Shown piece after piece: positions 17,187 to 26,819 of a DNA stretch of 64,000 nucleotides. A program made the position numbers and the translations under genes. Each line of letters opens with the position of its first letter. Position 1 is the stretch's first letter. Below the pieces are notes generated by a model. The model was not told where the DNA came from, did not search any database, and saw nothing but the letters and a program-made list of their open reading frames with translations. The DNA lies in contig CBDDKU010000022.1 of NCBI GenBank assembly GCA_965230375.1, positions 52,165-116,164 on the forward strand. Reading direction: 5' to 3'. This stretch comes from CBDDKU01 sp965230375 (lineage in GTDB: Bacteria; Bacteroidota; Bacteroidia; Flavobacteriales_D; Cryomorphaceae).

Positions 17187-19136
17187 ATGCAATTACAGAA
17201 GTATTTTCTCGTGTTCGTTCTTGCTGTTTTGAGCACGCTGAGCACGTTTTCACAATCAGAGGTGGTATTCGGTCCATCGGATTTCGAAGTGGAAATTCCG
17301 GTCTTCTTTGTCAATAGAATTGAAAGTTCTGGAACCATCATTTGTACAGATGTCGACAAACTCCAAAGCCGTGGAAACCTTGTGTCGGTCGTAGTCAATG
17401 GCAAACGGGAAATGCTGGAGTTCAGAAATGGTAAGGCCGAAATTAAGATGATGTTCGATCGTCCAGAACCGCTTTCCATCAAAGCGGGAGGGTTTGCATT
17501 TGTCAGAGAGATCACTCCTATACCACTGTGGATGTCTATTATTCCACCCTTATTAGTCATCGGGCTGGCGCTCATTACCAAAGAAGTTATTTCTTCTCTT
17601 CTGTTCGGCGTCTTCATAGGAGCCGGTATTACAGGGCACTATGGCTTTGAAGGGTCCTTTTTGTCAGGGTTCTTTCGAATCATCGATACCTATGTTGTTC
17701 AAGCTCTTGCTGATCCAGATCATGCTGCAGTGATTCTTTTTTCGGTCATGATTGGTGGGGTTGTAGCTGTTGTGTCTAAAAATGGTGGGATGAAAGGAGT
17801 TGTCGAAGTCGTATCGCGAAAGGCTACGGATGCTAAAAAGGGACAATTCGCAACTTGGTTTCTGGGGATAGCTATATTTTTCGACGACTATGCGAACACG
17901 TTGGTGGTTGGAAACACAATGAGGCCATTAACAGATCGACTAAAAATTTCAAGAGAAAAGCTCAGCTATATTGTAGATTCTACTGCAGCGCCTGTGGCAG
18001 CAATAGCGCTTATCACTACGTGGATAGGAGCTGAGTTGGGGTATATCGATGATGCTTTGGACACAATTCGCACAAGCGGATCAGAAGTTGCTCAAAGCTC
18101 CTATGCCATTTTTCTAGGTTCGCTTGAATACGCGTACTACCCCATATTCTGTTTGGGGTTTATATTCTTTCTAATATGGAAGAACAAGGATTTTGGTCCA
18201 ATGTATAAGGCGGAAAAAGCTGCCCGACTCGGGAATGGATCTAAGCAGTCCACCGTAACAGGTGCGGTTGATTTGTCAGAATTTGAACCTGAACCGGGAA
18301 CTAAACCCAATCCGTGGTGGGCTATTATTCCAATTTCAATTATCGTTTTAGGAACAGTGTTTGGGCTGCTCTATACGGGGTGGGATCAAGCCGTATGGGA
18401 CGATACGTCAACTGGAATTGGTAAGAAGCTGTCCATGACAATCGGAAATTCAGATTCCTATGTGGCACTATTGTGGGCTTCGCTCTCTGGGCTGTTTTCT
18501 GCTGTGGTAGTATCATTGGTAAGTAAAACACTAAGCCTGGGCCAGTCAATTGAATCAGCTATAGATGGCTTTAAGTCTATGGTTGGAGCAATGGCCATAT
18601 TAATTCTCGCATGGTCTCTTGCTGCCGTGACAGATGATCTTCATACCGCTGATTTTCTAGCTGGTCTAGTTGCAGGAAATGTGGCATTTTGGCTCATTCC
18701 CGGTTTGACATTCCTCATATCGGCTTTGGTAGCCTTTTCTACAGGGTCATCTTGGGGAACCATGGCAATAGTATATCCCTTAATGTTGCCATTAGCTTGG
18801 GAGATAGGGATGCAGGTGGATCTGGAGTCCGCGGCGTTGATGGGACTATTTCTAAACGTTACTTCCTGTGTTTTATCTGGGGCAGTGCTGGGCGATCATT
18901 GCTCGCCTATCAGTGATACGACCATACTAAGCTCTTTGGCGACAAAATGCGACCACATTGCTCATGTTAGGACTCAAATGCCTTATGCCCTTACGGTTGG
19001 TATGGTTGCGCTGGTGTTCACCACCGTTTCTGGTGCAGTCAACTTACCGTGGTACATTGGGCTTCCCGCTGGTTTGACCATTCTTTATGGAGTAGTTCAC
19101 TTCTTTGGAAAGGAGCTGCCTTTAGCAGAGGAGTGA
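17187..19136 (+). CDS. NhaC-family Na+/H+ antiporter with exported N-terminal domain
   Basis: 649 residues. An apparent signal peptide (1-22, ending FSQ) and a beta-rich soluble region (about 23-108) precede the membrane core of a dozen or so hydrophobic segments. Core motifs are FFDDYANTLVVGNTMRP, VDSTAAPVAAIALITTW and GDHCSPISDTTILSS, characteristic of the NhaC/IT superfamily. It likely exchanges sodium for protons across the inner membrane. The extra N-terminal domain would sit outside the membrane and is uncommon for short NhaC proteins. Its end overlaps the convergent exporter gene by 40 bases. Confidence 0.88.
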   Translation: MQLQKYFLVFVLAVLSTLSTFSQSEVVFGPSDFEVEIPVFFVNRIESSGTIICTDVDKLQSRGNLVSVVVNGKREMLEFRNGKAEIKMMFDRPEPLSIKAGGFAFVREITPIPLWMSIIPPLLVIGLALITKEVISSLLFGVFIGAGITGHYGFEGSFLSGFFRIIDTYVVQALADPDHAAVILFSVMIGGVVAVVSKNGGMKGVVEVVSRKATDAKKGQFATWFLGIAIFFDDYANTLVVGNTMRPLTDRLKISREKLSYIVDSTAAPVAAIALITTWIGAELGYIDDALDTIRTSGSEVAQSSYAIFLGSLEYAYYPIFCLGFIFFLIWKNKDFGPMYKAEKAARLGNGSKQSTVTGAVDLSEFEPEPGTKPNPWWAIIPISIIVLGTVFGLLYTGWDQAVWDDTSTGIGKKLSMTIGNSDSYVALLWASLSGLFSAVVVSLVSKTLSLGQSIESAIDGFKSMVGAMAILILAWSLAAVTDDLHTADFLAGLVAGNVAFWLIPGLTFLISALVAFSTGSSWGTMAIVYPLMLPLAWEIGMQVDLESAALMGLFLNVTSCVLSGAVLGDHCSPISDTTILSSLATKCDHIAHVRTQMPYALTVGMVALVFTTVSGAVNLPWYIGLPAGLTILYGVVHFFGKELPLAEE

Positions 19137-21337
19137 AGCCAGGCAGGTAATGCTACCAAGTCGAATGCCAGAGCTAAGATGAGCGTCAAGGTTACCAAAA
19201 GCCCGATGTAGTAAGTGCCTTGAAACGAGCTGGCGCAAAGAGTCGAAAACCCACCAACCAAAATCAAAGTCGTAATGACTAAAGCTTTCCCTGTGTGCGT
19301 GAAGGCATTCATTAAGGCTTCGCTCTTGGCTTTTCCATCTCTCAACTCGAGAATGTATCTGCTCAAAATATGAATGGTGTCATCAACAGCGATACCAAAT
19401 GTAATTGTGAAAATGATCCCGGTTGTTAGCTTCAAATCGATGCCAGTTGCCGCCATAATGGCTGTTACAGCTAGGAGAGGGAGTAAGTTGGGTATAAGCG
19501 ATATGATGAGCATCCGCAAAGATCGGAATAAAAAGGCCATCAAAACGGAAATCAGCGCAAACGCTAACCCCAAACCTGTACCCAAACTGTAGACCAAGTT
19601 TTGGTTTGTTCGGTCGATGAGATGACCAGTTCCAGTGATCACAAACTGGCCCAGAGACTCCATCTCTTCATCTAAGAAATTCTTTAATCCAATATTCTTT
19701 TCAGTGAACACTTTCCCCCCGTAGTCGGGGGCTCTGCCGAAAACGCGTAAGTAATTACTCTCTCGAGCTACGATATGATCGAGCTTTCCACTTTGAATCA
19801 GCTTTTCTATGTTTTTCAATACATAATTCCAGACTCGATCAGATTCGGGGAGGGTGTAGAACGCCGACTTACCACCGTGATAAGTTCTATTGAGTTCTTT
19901 AGCTATCTGAGGGATAGATTGAATGGCTCCAACCCCATATGTAGATTCTAGATATTGATCTATACGGTTGAGTTCTTCAATTTTTTCTTTAGAAAGAGCG
20001 AAGTCTTCTTCGAAGTCGATCCCCATTTCAAATGGCCTGACACCTGAGAAGTGAGTGTCAAAAAAGTCGAAGTCATCTTTGATTTTAGTCCCTTTTCTCA
20101 TGTCTTCGAGCAGGAAGTTGTTTTGTTCAACTTGTGCACCAGCCCATGCCAGTATTATGATGAGTAGGAGAGATGCTATTCGGACTTGACGATACCTTTG
20201 GACCGAAAAGCGCACCAACTTTTCTATGGTTCTCTCAATTCGTGTGTTTCTCTTTTTCTCAGCTTCCCGATGAGTCGATATTTTTAAAAGAGCTGGCATA
20301 AGAGCGATGGACACGATGTACGTGGCCAGAACACCTGCCGCAGTTACAAATCCAAAATTTTGAAGGGCTGGAACTTGTGTGAAGTAAAGACTGGCAAAAC
20401 CAATAGAAGTGGTAACACTCGTTATCAACGTGGCTAGTCCCGTCTTTTTAATCATGATCCTAATGGACTCATCTAGCGTGTTTCCCTCGCGATATTCTTC
20501 CAAAAAACGGGCGTAGAGATGGACGCAATCGCTGATTCCAACGACAAATATGACAGGAGGAATCATAGTCATAAGTAAACTGATACCAATGTCCGATGCG
20601 TAGATGATACCCATTGTCCAGACCACAGAAAAACCAACTGCTATAAGCGGCACCAGAATTCCAATAAGATTCCGAAACATGAGCCACAGAAATGAAATAA
20701 CGAAGACAAGGCTTAAAATCAAGAATAGGAAAAACTCGCTCTCAATAGTTTCGATGTATATCGCTTGCCCAATAGCCCTACCCGCTATATGAACTTTTGA
20801 TGGCGGCCATTCTGCGACAGCATCATTAATGAATTGAGCCAAAGTATCACAGCGCACTTTTGACAAGCCCTGTTCATGAGAAATTATGATTGAGCTGCTC
20901 TTTAGATCGTCTGAGAAAAGAGTCCTAAAGTTTGAAGGGTCCTTTTCGACTCGCTCATAGTCGGCCGAGCGGTAAGTCAAGTATGGCTTTTTAACCAGGG
21001 CTCCGGTCAGCGGTTCTCTTACAATTGACTCAAGAGTTGTAACAGATGTGACACGTTCAACGAAAGGCCCTGTTTTCAGTTTATCGGAAAGCGCATCAAT
21101 TCTACATAGGAAGGCAGAATCAAGGGCTGTTATTTCTGACTCGACTCCGATAAGGATGAAGTCATTGTCTGTACCAAACTTCTCTTGATGCTGATTGTAG
21201 GCGTAAGTGGAAGAGTCGGATGGGTTGAAGAACGAATTAAAATCGTAGTCGAAATAAAGCCCGGGTAGAAAGGATGAGATATACGCCGTGGCAAAGACGA
21301 GAACTAAGATGATTATCCAGGCGAGCTTTTTGGTCAT
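19097..21337 (-). CDS. MMPL/RND-family exporter
   Basis: 746 residues with the two-fold repeat of RND permeases: an N-terminal helix, a large periplasmic loop, a helix bundle, then a second copy. Each bundle has a sterol-sensing-like segment (GISDCVHLYARF and GIAVDDTIHILSRY). This single-protein form without membrane fusion partner is like MMPL/HpnN transporters that move lipids or hydrophobic compounds. Substrate unknown. It stands alone downstream of dnaK, separated from it by the dnaK terminator. Confidence 0.85.
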   Translation of the reverse strand: MTKKLAWIIILVLVFATAYISSFLPGLYFDYDFNSFFNPSDSSTYAYNQHQEKFGTDNDFILIGVESEITALDSAFLCRIDALSDKLKTGPFVERVTSVTTLESIVREPLTGALVKKPYLTYRSADYERVEKDPSNFRTLFSDDLKSSSIIISHEQGLSKVRCDTLAQFINDAVAEWPPSKVHIAGRAIGQAIYIETIESEFFLFLILSLVFVISFLWLMFRNLIGILVPLIAVGFSVVWTMGIIYASDIGISLLMTMIPPVIFVVGISDCVHLYARFLEEYREGNTLDESIRIMIKKTGLATLITSVTTSIGFASLYFTQVPALQNFGFVTAAGVLATYIVSIALMPALLKISTHREAEKKRNTRIERTIEKLVRFSVQRYRQVRIASLLLIIILAWAGAQVEQNNFLLEDMRKGTKIKDDFDFFDTHFSGVRPFEMGIDFEEDFALSKEKIEELNRIDQYLESTYGVGAIQSIPQIAKELNRTYHGGKSAFYTLPESDRVWNYVLKNIEKLIQSGKLDHIVARESNYLRVFGRAPDYGGKVFTEKNIGLKNFLDEEMESLGQFVITGTGHLIDRTNQNLVYSLGTGLGLAFALISVLMAFLFRSLRMLIISLIPNLLPLLAVTAIMAATGIDLKLTTGIIFTITFGIAVDDTIHILSRYILELRDGKAKSEALMNAFTHTGKALVITTLILVGGFSTLCASSFQGTYYIGLLVTLTLILALAFDLVALPAWLHSSAKGSSFPKK

Positions 21338-21373
21338 GTCTTTCGTGACTGTAAATCTCGGAAATTAATACAT

Positions 21374-21407
21374 AAAAAAACCGCCCCGAAGCAATTCGGG
21401 GCGGTTT
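21374..21407 (-). terminator. Terminator of dnaK
   Basis: A perfect 13-base stem (21378-21390 with 21395-21407), loop GCAA, core CCGCCCCGAA. An A-rich left flank gives a T tract on the minus strand. It lies 20 bases past the dnaK stop. Confidence 0.9.
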
Positions 21408-21427
21408 CGTAATCTATATGATAACGA

Positions 21428-23332
21428 CTATTTCTCGTCGCTTACTTCTTCGAAGTCAACATCAGTCACTTCCTCATCAGAGCCGGCATCTGAAGCCTGA
21501 GCTTCTTCACCTGCATTCGGCTGAGCTTGTTGCTGCGCATTGTACATGTCTTGCGAAGCAGCTTGGAAAACTGTGTTGAGCTTTTCCATAGCCGTGTTAC
21601 AGCCATCGACATCTTGCGCTTCATGAGCCTTTTTCAATTCAGCCAATGCCTCGTCAATAGGTGCTCTTTTGTCGGCAGGAATCTTATCACCGAACTCGTT
21701 CAACTGCTTCTCAGTTTGGAAAATCAACGAGTCGGCTTTGTTGATAGTTTCAACTTTCTCTTTTGCCTGCTTGTCAGCATCTGCATTTGCTTCAGCTTCC
21801 TTCTTCATTCTGTCGATTTCATCATCGGTCAATCCGCTAGACGCTTCGATTTTGATGCTCTGCTCTTTACCAGTTGCTTTGTCCTTAGCCGAAACATTCA
21901 TGATACCGTTGGCATCGATGTCGAATGTTACTTCGATTTGCGGAACTCCGCGCGGTGCTGGTGGAATGTCAGACAACTGGAATCTTCCAATCGTTCTGTT
22001 ATCGTTTGCCATCGGACGCTCACCTTGTAGTACGTGAATGTCTACAGAAGGCTGATTGTCTGAAGCGGTCGAGAATGTCTCTGATTTTTTCGTTGGGATC
22101 GTCGTGTTAGCGTCAATCAATTTGGTGAATACACCTCCCATGGTTTCGATACCCAATGAAAGTGGTGTTACATCAAGAAGAAGTACATCTTTCACTTCAC
22201 CTGTCAATACCCCACCTTGGATAGCTGCACCGATAGAAACTACTTCGTCAGGGTTTACACCTTTCGAAGGCTCTTTCCCGAAGAAAGATTTTACCGCTTC
22301 TTGTACAGCTGGAATACGAGTAGATCCACCTACGAGAATTACTTCGTCGATGTCGCTCTTGCTCAATCCGGCAGCGCTCAGTGCTTTCTGACATGGATCG
22401 ATTGTCTTCTTGATCAAGTGATCGCAAAGCTGCTCGAATTTCGCCTTGCTAAGAGTTCTTACCAAGTGCTTTGGCACACCGTCTACAGGCATAATGTAAG
22501 GCAGGTTGATCTCAGTAGATCCAGAACTTGAAAGCTCAATCTTTGCCTTTTCAGCCGCTTCTTTGAGACGTTGAAGCGCCATTGGGTCAGCTGTCAAGTC
22601 AATGCCGTTGTCAGCTTTGAACTCTTCTACTAGCCAGTCGATAATTACTTGGTCGAAATCATCACCACCAAGGTGTGTATCTCCATCAGTAGAAAGTACT
22701 TCAAACACGCCGTCTCCTAGTTCTAGGATAGACACATCATGGGTACCACCACCAAGGTCAAATACAACAACTTTAACGTCTTCTGACTTCTTGTCAAGGC
22801 CATAGGCTAATGCAGCCGCTGTAGGTTCGTTGATGATACGTCGAACTTTAAGACCGGCAATTTCACCAGCTTCTTTTGTAGCTTGACGCTGTGCATCATT
22901 AAAGTATGCAGGTACAGTAATTACCGCTTCGGTAACTCCTGTTCCAAGGAAATCCTCAGCTGTCTTCTTCATTTTCTGAAGAACCATAGCTGAAATCTCT
23001 TGTGGTGTGTACATTCTATCATCGATCTGTACGCGAGGTGTATTATTGTCACCCTTCACCACCTTGTATGGTACTCGAGCAATTTCTTTAGAAACTTCAT
23101 CAAAGCTGTTTCCCATGAATCGCTTGATCGAGTAGATTGTCTTCTCTGGGTTGGTAATGGCTTGACGCTTGGCAGGATCTCCCACTTTGCGCTCTCCACC
23201 TTCCACAAAGGCAACTATAGATGGGGTCGTTCTCTTCCCTTCGCTGTTCGCGATAACAACTGGTTCATTACCCTCCATTACAGAAACGCATGAGTTCGTT
23301 GTTCCTAAGTCAATTCCAATTATTTTACTCAT
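21428..23332 (-). CDS. dnaK: Chaperone DnaK (Hsp70)
   Basis: 634 residues. The N-terminal ATPase begins IGIDLGTTNSCV; further Hsp70 signatures are DLGGGTHDVSIL and VILVGGSTRIPAVQ. A substrate-binding domain and a helical lid follow, and the C-terminus ends in the typical acidic EEVTDVDFEEV tail. It folds and protects proteins in an ATP cycle with DnaJ and GrpE, which are not in this window. The gene is monocistronic: terminator downstream and a lipoprotein gene with unrelated function upstream. No CIRCE element is seen ahead of it. Confidence 0.98.
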   Translation of the reverse strand: MSKIIGIDLGTTNSCVSVMEGNEPVVIANSEGKRTTPSIVAFVEGGERKVGDPAKRQAITNPEKTIYSIKRFMGNSFDEVSKEIARVPYKVVKGDNNTPRVQIDDRMYTPQEISAMVLQKMKKTAEDFLGTGVTEAVITVPAYFNDAQRQATKEAGEIAGLKVRRIINEPTAAALAYGLDKKSEDVKVVVFDLGGGTHDVSILELGDGVFEVLSTDGDTHLGGDDFDQVIIDWLVEEFKADNGIDLTADPMALQRLKEAAEKAKIELSSSGSTEINLPYIMPVDGVPKHLVRTLSKAKFEQLCDHLIKKTIDPCQKALSAAGLSKSDIDEVILVGGSTRIPAVQEAVKSFFGKEPSKGVNPDEVVSIGAAIQGGVLTGEVKDVLLLDVTPLSLGIETMGGVFTKLIDANTTIPTKKSETFSTASDNQPSVDIHVLQGERPMANDNRTIGRFQLSDIPPAPRGVPQIEVTFDIDANGIMNVSAKDKATGKEQSIKIEASSGLTDDEIDRMKKEAEANADADKQAKEKVETINKADSLIFQTEKQLNEFGDKIPADKRAPIDEALAELKKAHEAQDVDGCNTAMEKLNTVFQAASQDMYNAQQQAQPNAGEEAQASDAGSDEEVTDVDFEEVSDEK

Positions 23333-23408
23333 TACTGCTTGTGCTTGTGATTTAAAACTGTTCTGCTCTAATCAAGCACCGTACCATTGGTATCTGAGAA
23401 TGTAAATG

Positions 23409-23441
23409 ACCGTTTTTGACACCTTTTATGTCAAAAACGGT
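23409..23441. promoter_or_regulatory. Inverted repeat upstream of dnaK
   Basis: A perfect 13-base inverted repeat (ACCGTTTTTGACA, 23409-23421, and its complement, 23429-23441) with a seven-base loop, about 77 bases upstream of the dnaK start. No T tract follows on either strand, so it is not a standard terminator. It may be a regulatory site of dnaK or a terminator of the upstream lipoprotein gene. Confidence 0.45.
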
Positions 23442-23464
23442 GACAAAAAGACAGGAAGTCAGTT

Positions 23465-24592
23465 TTAGTTGCAGATTGTGATGTCACAGTCGAAGTTGGA
23501 ACCAGCCCAGCCTTCAGTGCAGTAACAAGGACCATCAGGGCCACCTGTGTCATCACCGTCATTTAGAAGCTCAACAGATTTGTTTCCAAGTATTGCCAGT
23601 GATCTCGCCAATGTCTTTGAGCCGAGGATTCCAATGGCGTCACCATCTATATTGGAATACGTTGTTAGAGTTGGTGTGAAGTCACTAATGGGTTGAGCAA
23701 TATTTATATAGTCGTTTATTACTCGGTTACCTCCTGTAATTCTGACTTCTACATTCTGAATTCTAACGCGTTTTACATCAGGAATCTCTTTGATAATTGG
23801 TCCGATGTACTCATACCAGCTTCCTGGATTGAACGGGTAGATTTGGCTCGCGCCGTTCTGGTTTGATAAATTGAGCTGATTAACCCCCAACTGGTAGTCG
23901 ATGAATTGATTTTCAACCAATGAGCCATCATTTTTTTCGTAACTAAAGTTAAAGCGGAAGACACCTTGGAATCGATAAGTAGGACTGTATGCTCGGTAAG
24001 AAAAATTCTGTTGACTGTAGTTTCCATTTGCTTGAACCAAGTCTATCTTAATATCGTCTAAGCCGGCTGAAGGATAGGCAATATGTCCATCGATTAGACG
24101 AGGAAAATCAGTTATTGCAGTGTAGGTTTCGCCTCTTACCTCTACATCTATTCTATAACTATAAGGAGACTCAGAGTTCTGTGCAATACTGTTCAATTCT
24201 GAATCTGAGAAAAGAGTCTCTGTGGTATACCAGAAACTTACATCCTCATTGTAAAATACTCCAGGATCTCTAGAAGGTATTGTAATGTGCTCTAAATCTA
24301 TGGAACCTATTTCTGTATTATTATTGAGTTTTACCAGGCGCGCCTGTACTTCAGACGGATCGTATTCAACTGAGTCCTTAACGCTTGCGTATTGAACGGC
24401 GTTTTCATTTGTCAGATAAGTACGATTGATTCGAACAAACTGCGTATCAGCTGATAAATCTAAAACTCCAACAATTACTGGCGTTGTTTTGTAAGGAGCA
24501 ATCAAGTCGACTTCTGTTTCACATGAAGTTAGTATGCTCAAAGCAACCAAAACTAAAAATAGCTGTGTTCGGAATTGATAAAGAGTATTCAT
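23465..24592 (-). CDS. Lipoprotein of unknown function (DUF4249-like layout)
   Basis: 375 residues from the ATG at 24590-24592; the frame is open to 24616. An SPII signal (lipobox LTSC) is followed by a beta-rich protein beginning ETEVDLIAPYKTTPVIVGVLD. This N-terminus recalls the DUF4249-type outer-membrane lipoproteins of Bacteroidota, but the match is general. The C-terminus carries four cysteines in CYC and CDITIC, perhaps two disulfides. No TonB receptor lies next to it. Function unknown. Confidence 0.65.
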   Translation of the reverse strand: MNTLYQFRTQLFLVLVALSILTSCETEVDLIAPYKTTPVIVGVLDLSADTQFVRINRTYLTNENAVQYASVKDSVEYDPSEVQARLVKLNNNTEIGSIDLEHITIPSRDPGVFYNEDVSFWYTTETLFSDSELNSIAQNSESPYSYRIDVEVRGETYTAITDFPRLIDGHIAYPSAGLDDIKIDLVQANGNYSQQNFSYRAYSPTYRFQGVFRFNFSYEKNDGSLVENQFIDYQLGVNQLNLSNQNGASQIYPFNPGSWYEYIGPIIKEIPDVKRVRIQNVEVRITGGNRVINDYINIAQPISDFTPTLTTYSNIDGDAIGILGSKTLARSLAILGNKSVELLNDGDDTGGPDGPCYCTEGWAGSNFDCDITICN

Positions 24593-24663
24593 TTCTAAAA
24601 AACGCGGTTTCTGCAAATGTATGATATTAGTGCTTATTCATAGTGCATAGTTTAGGAACGGCT

Positions 24664-24671
24664 TATATTTG
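24664..24671 (+). promoter_or_regulatory. Possible -7 element (TATATTTG) of panB
   Basis: TATATTTG matches TAnnTTTG and lies 47 bases before the panB ATG, a reasonable leader length. A TTG at -33 is not seen, so support is partial. Confidence 0.4.
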
Positions 24672-24718
24672 CAATCCAATAGTTCTTCTCTTTGAGAGAA
24701 AGCAAACCTTGAACGATT

Positions 24719-25534
24719 ATGTCCATACACTCTGAAGTCAAACGCGTAACGACTCATACCCTTCAGGAAATGAAAAGCAAAGGGGAGAAAATAGCGATGC
24801 TAACTTCCTATGATTTTTCAATGGCGAGAATGGTCGATGCTGCAGGTGTTGATGTGATTCTAGTGGGAGACTCAGCTTCTAATGTGATGGCGGGGCACGA
24901 AACTACTCTTCCGATCACCCTTGATCAAATGATCTATCACGCTTCATCAGTCGTTCGTGCAGTGCAGCGCGCGCTTGTTGTGGTTGATTTACCATTCGGT
25001 GCGTATCAAGGAAATAGTAAAGAGGCTTTGACTTCTGCAATTCGGATTATGAAAGAAAGTGGTGCTCATGCTGTGAAACTGGAAGGCGGTGCCGAAGTTA
25101 GAGAGAGCGTTGAGCGAATCTTATCAGCCGGAATTCCCGTTATGGGGCACTTGGGCTTAACGCCACAGAGCATTTACAAATTTGGTACTTACACGGTCAG
25201 AGCTCGCGAAGATGAAGAAGCTAGTAGGCTTTTAAGAGATGCTAAGATGTTGGACGACATCGGTTGTTTCGGAATTGTTCTAGAAAAAATTCCAGCAGCT
25301 CTTTCTAAAGAAGTGACAGATTTGGTTCACGCACCCACAATTGGTATTGGAGCTGGTGCAGATGTAGATGGGCAGGTGCTCGTAGTGCACGATATGCTGG
25401 GAATCACCAACGAATTCAATCCGCGATTCCTGCGCAGGTATCACAACCTTTTTGAGGAGATAAAAGGTGCAGTTGGAAACTATGTTCAAGATGTTCGATC
25501 TCGGAACTTCCCGAACGAAAAGGAGCAATATTAG
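24719..25534 (+). CDS. panB: 3-methyl-2-oxobutanoate hydroxymethyltransferase
   Basis: 271 residues covering the whole family. PanB transfers a hydroxymethyl group from methylenetetrahydrofolate to 2-oxoisovalerate to make ketopantoate, the first committed step to pantothenate and CoA. Visible motifs: LTSYDFSMARMVDAAG, VGDSASNVMAGHETTLPIT (metal-binding Asp), AVKLEGG and GHLGLTPQS. It is followed by an RluA-type gene whose GTG start overlaps its TAG stop by one base, so the two are coupled. Confidence 0.96.
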   Translation: MSIHSEVKRVTTHTLQEMKSKGEKIAMLTSYDFSMARMVDAAGVDVILVGDSASNVMAGHETTLPITLDQMIYHASSVVRAVQRALVVVDLPFGAYQGNSKEALTSAIRIMKESGAHAVKLEGGAEVRESVERILSAGIPVMGHLGLTPQSIYKFGTYTVRAREDEEASRLLRDAKMLDDIGCFGIVLEKIPAALSKEVTDLVHAPTIGIGAGADVDGQVLVVHDMLGITNEFNPRFLRRYHNLFEEIKGAVGNYVQDVRSRNFPNEKEQY

Positions 25535-26223
25535 TGAGATCAAATGCTCAAAATCTTCAGGTGCTCTATGAAGATAACCACATCATAGCGGTCAACAAGC
25601 GTAGCTCCGATATTGTACAAGGTGACAAAACCGGAGATCAGCCGTTATCTGATGTCGTCAAGGAGTGGCTGAGAATCAAGTATAATAAACCCGGAAACGT
25701 TTTTACAGGTGTTGTCCATCGAATTGATCGACCGGTCAGCGGTGTTGTGGTCTTCGCGAAGACAAGTAAAGCGCTTTCTCGTTTGGTAAATCAATTCAGA
25801 GAGCGCGACGTTCAGAAAACGTATTGGGCAGCTGTTTGTAAATCCCCACAAGAAATAAGCGGAAGGTTGGTGGATCATCTCTTAAAAGATGGTGGAAAGA
25901 ATAAGTCCTTTGTTCGCTCTTCCAATTCACCCAAAGCGAAAGAAGCTACCCTCGACTACGAAATTATTGGACGGACAGATAAGTATACAATTCTGGAGGT
26001 GAAGCCTATCACTGGAAGACATCACCAAATTAGAGTTCAGTTGTCCCATATGGGTTGTCCGATTAAAGGGGATTTGAAGTATGGCGCACCAAGGTCCAAT
26101 CCCGACGGTGGTATCCATCTCCACGCCAGAGCTATTAGTTTCGTTCATCCAGTCAAGAAGGAACTGATTTATATCGAAGCTCCACTACCCGAAGATCCGG
26201 TTTGGATGGCATTTGGGCAGTAA
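25534..26223 (+). CDS. RluA-family pseudouridine synthase
   Basis: 229 residues with the RluA catalytic motif VHRIDRPVSG (catalytic Asp in HRID) and downstream KTYWAAV and GRHHQIRVQLSHMG. It isomerises uridine to pseudouridine in rRNA or tRNA, but which site is modified cannot be told. There is no S4 domain, so this is a short form. The start is a GTG overlapping the panB stop (TAGTG). The only link to panB is the shared transcript. Confidence 0.93.
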   Translation: MRSNAQNLQVLYEDNHIIAVNKRSSDIVQGDKTGDQPLSDVVKEWLRIKYNKPGNVFTGVVHRIDRPVSGVVVFAKTSKALSRLVNQFRERDVQKTYWAAVCKSPQEISGRLVDHLLKDGGKNKSFVRSSNSPKAKEATLDYEIIGRTDKYTILEVKPITGRHHQIRVQLSHMGCPIKGDLKYGAPRSNPDGGIHLHARAISFVHPVKKELIYIEAPLPEDPVWMAFGQ

Positions 26224-26364
26224 AAACCCCTGGCTTCTGACTATTTGACGTGCAAAATATGGGAATTGCGCCATAATGACATGTGTTTTTGTGTGTTTTC
26301 CAAATGGTATTCGAATTGATTAGGGTCAAGCGAACCCATTTGAAAACATTAAAACGAAATAGTT

Positions 26365-26790
26365 ATGTCATTAGTAAGAACAAGAAAACCGAGTAGATAC
26401 TACGACCCTTTTGATTCTTTCTTTAACTCATTCTTTGAAGGAGAATTTTCTCCATCAAACAAGTCTGAAGGAATGTTTACCCCAAAAGTAAATGTATCCG
26501 AAAAGGAAGGCATCGTATCAATGGAAATGCCTCTTCCGGGATTCTCCAAAGAGAATATCAGAATAGAAGTGAAGGATGATCAAATCACCATTTCAGGGGA
26601 GAAGAAAGGTGAAGAGCAAGAGTATCTTAAAAAAGAATTTTCATATACCCAATTCAAGCGGTCATTCACCCTTGGTGAAGAGTTTGATACCGATGGAATT
26701 AAAGCGGGATTTGAAAATGGAGTGCTTAAAATTGAAATGAGCAGAAAACAAAAGGAAACTCCGTCAACAAAGTTGATCGAAGTAAAATAG
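26365..26790 (+). CDS. Small heat shock protein (Hsp20/alpha-crystallin)
   Basis: 141 residues. A flexible N-terminus with DPFDSFFNSFF is followed by an alpha-crystallin domain (about 38-130: MEMPLPGFSKENIRIEV, ENGVLKIEMSRK) and a C-terminal IEV tail in place of the IxI anchor. It holds unfolding proteins without ATP. Single gene with its own terminator. Nothing in the upstream 140 bases gives a clear promoter. Confidence 0.95.
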   Translation: MSLVRTRKPSRYYDPFDSFFNSFFEGEFSPSNKSEGMFTPKVNVSEKEGIVSMEMPLPGFSKENIRIEVKDDQITISGEKKGEEQEYLKKEFSYTQFKRSFTLGEEFDTDGIKAGFENGVLKIEMSRKQKETPSTKLIEVK

Positions 26791-26819
26791 TTTCAAGATT
26801 GATTGGTTAAAGGTTGAAG

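Noticed and set aside
21527..23405. Several long plus-strand open frames opposite dnaK
   Set aside because: Antisense shadows caused by dnaK codon usage; none has a recognisable domain or a plausible start signal.
23333..23464. Possible CIRCE heat-shock operator before dnaK
   Set aside because: No TTAGCACTC-N9-GAGTGCTAA or close variant is present; only the unrelated 13-base inverted repeat was found.
26224..26364. GTGT-rich stretch before hsp20 as a further member of the operator set
   Set aside because: There is no matching ACAC half at seven-base spacing, so it does not fit the palindrome.
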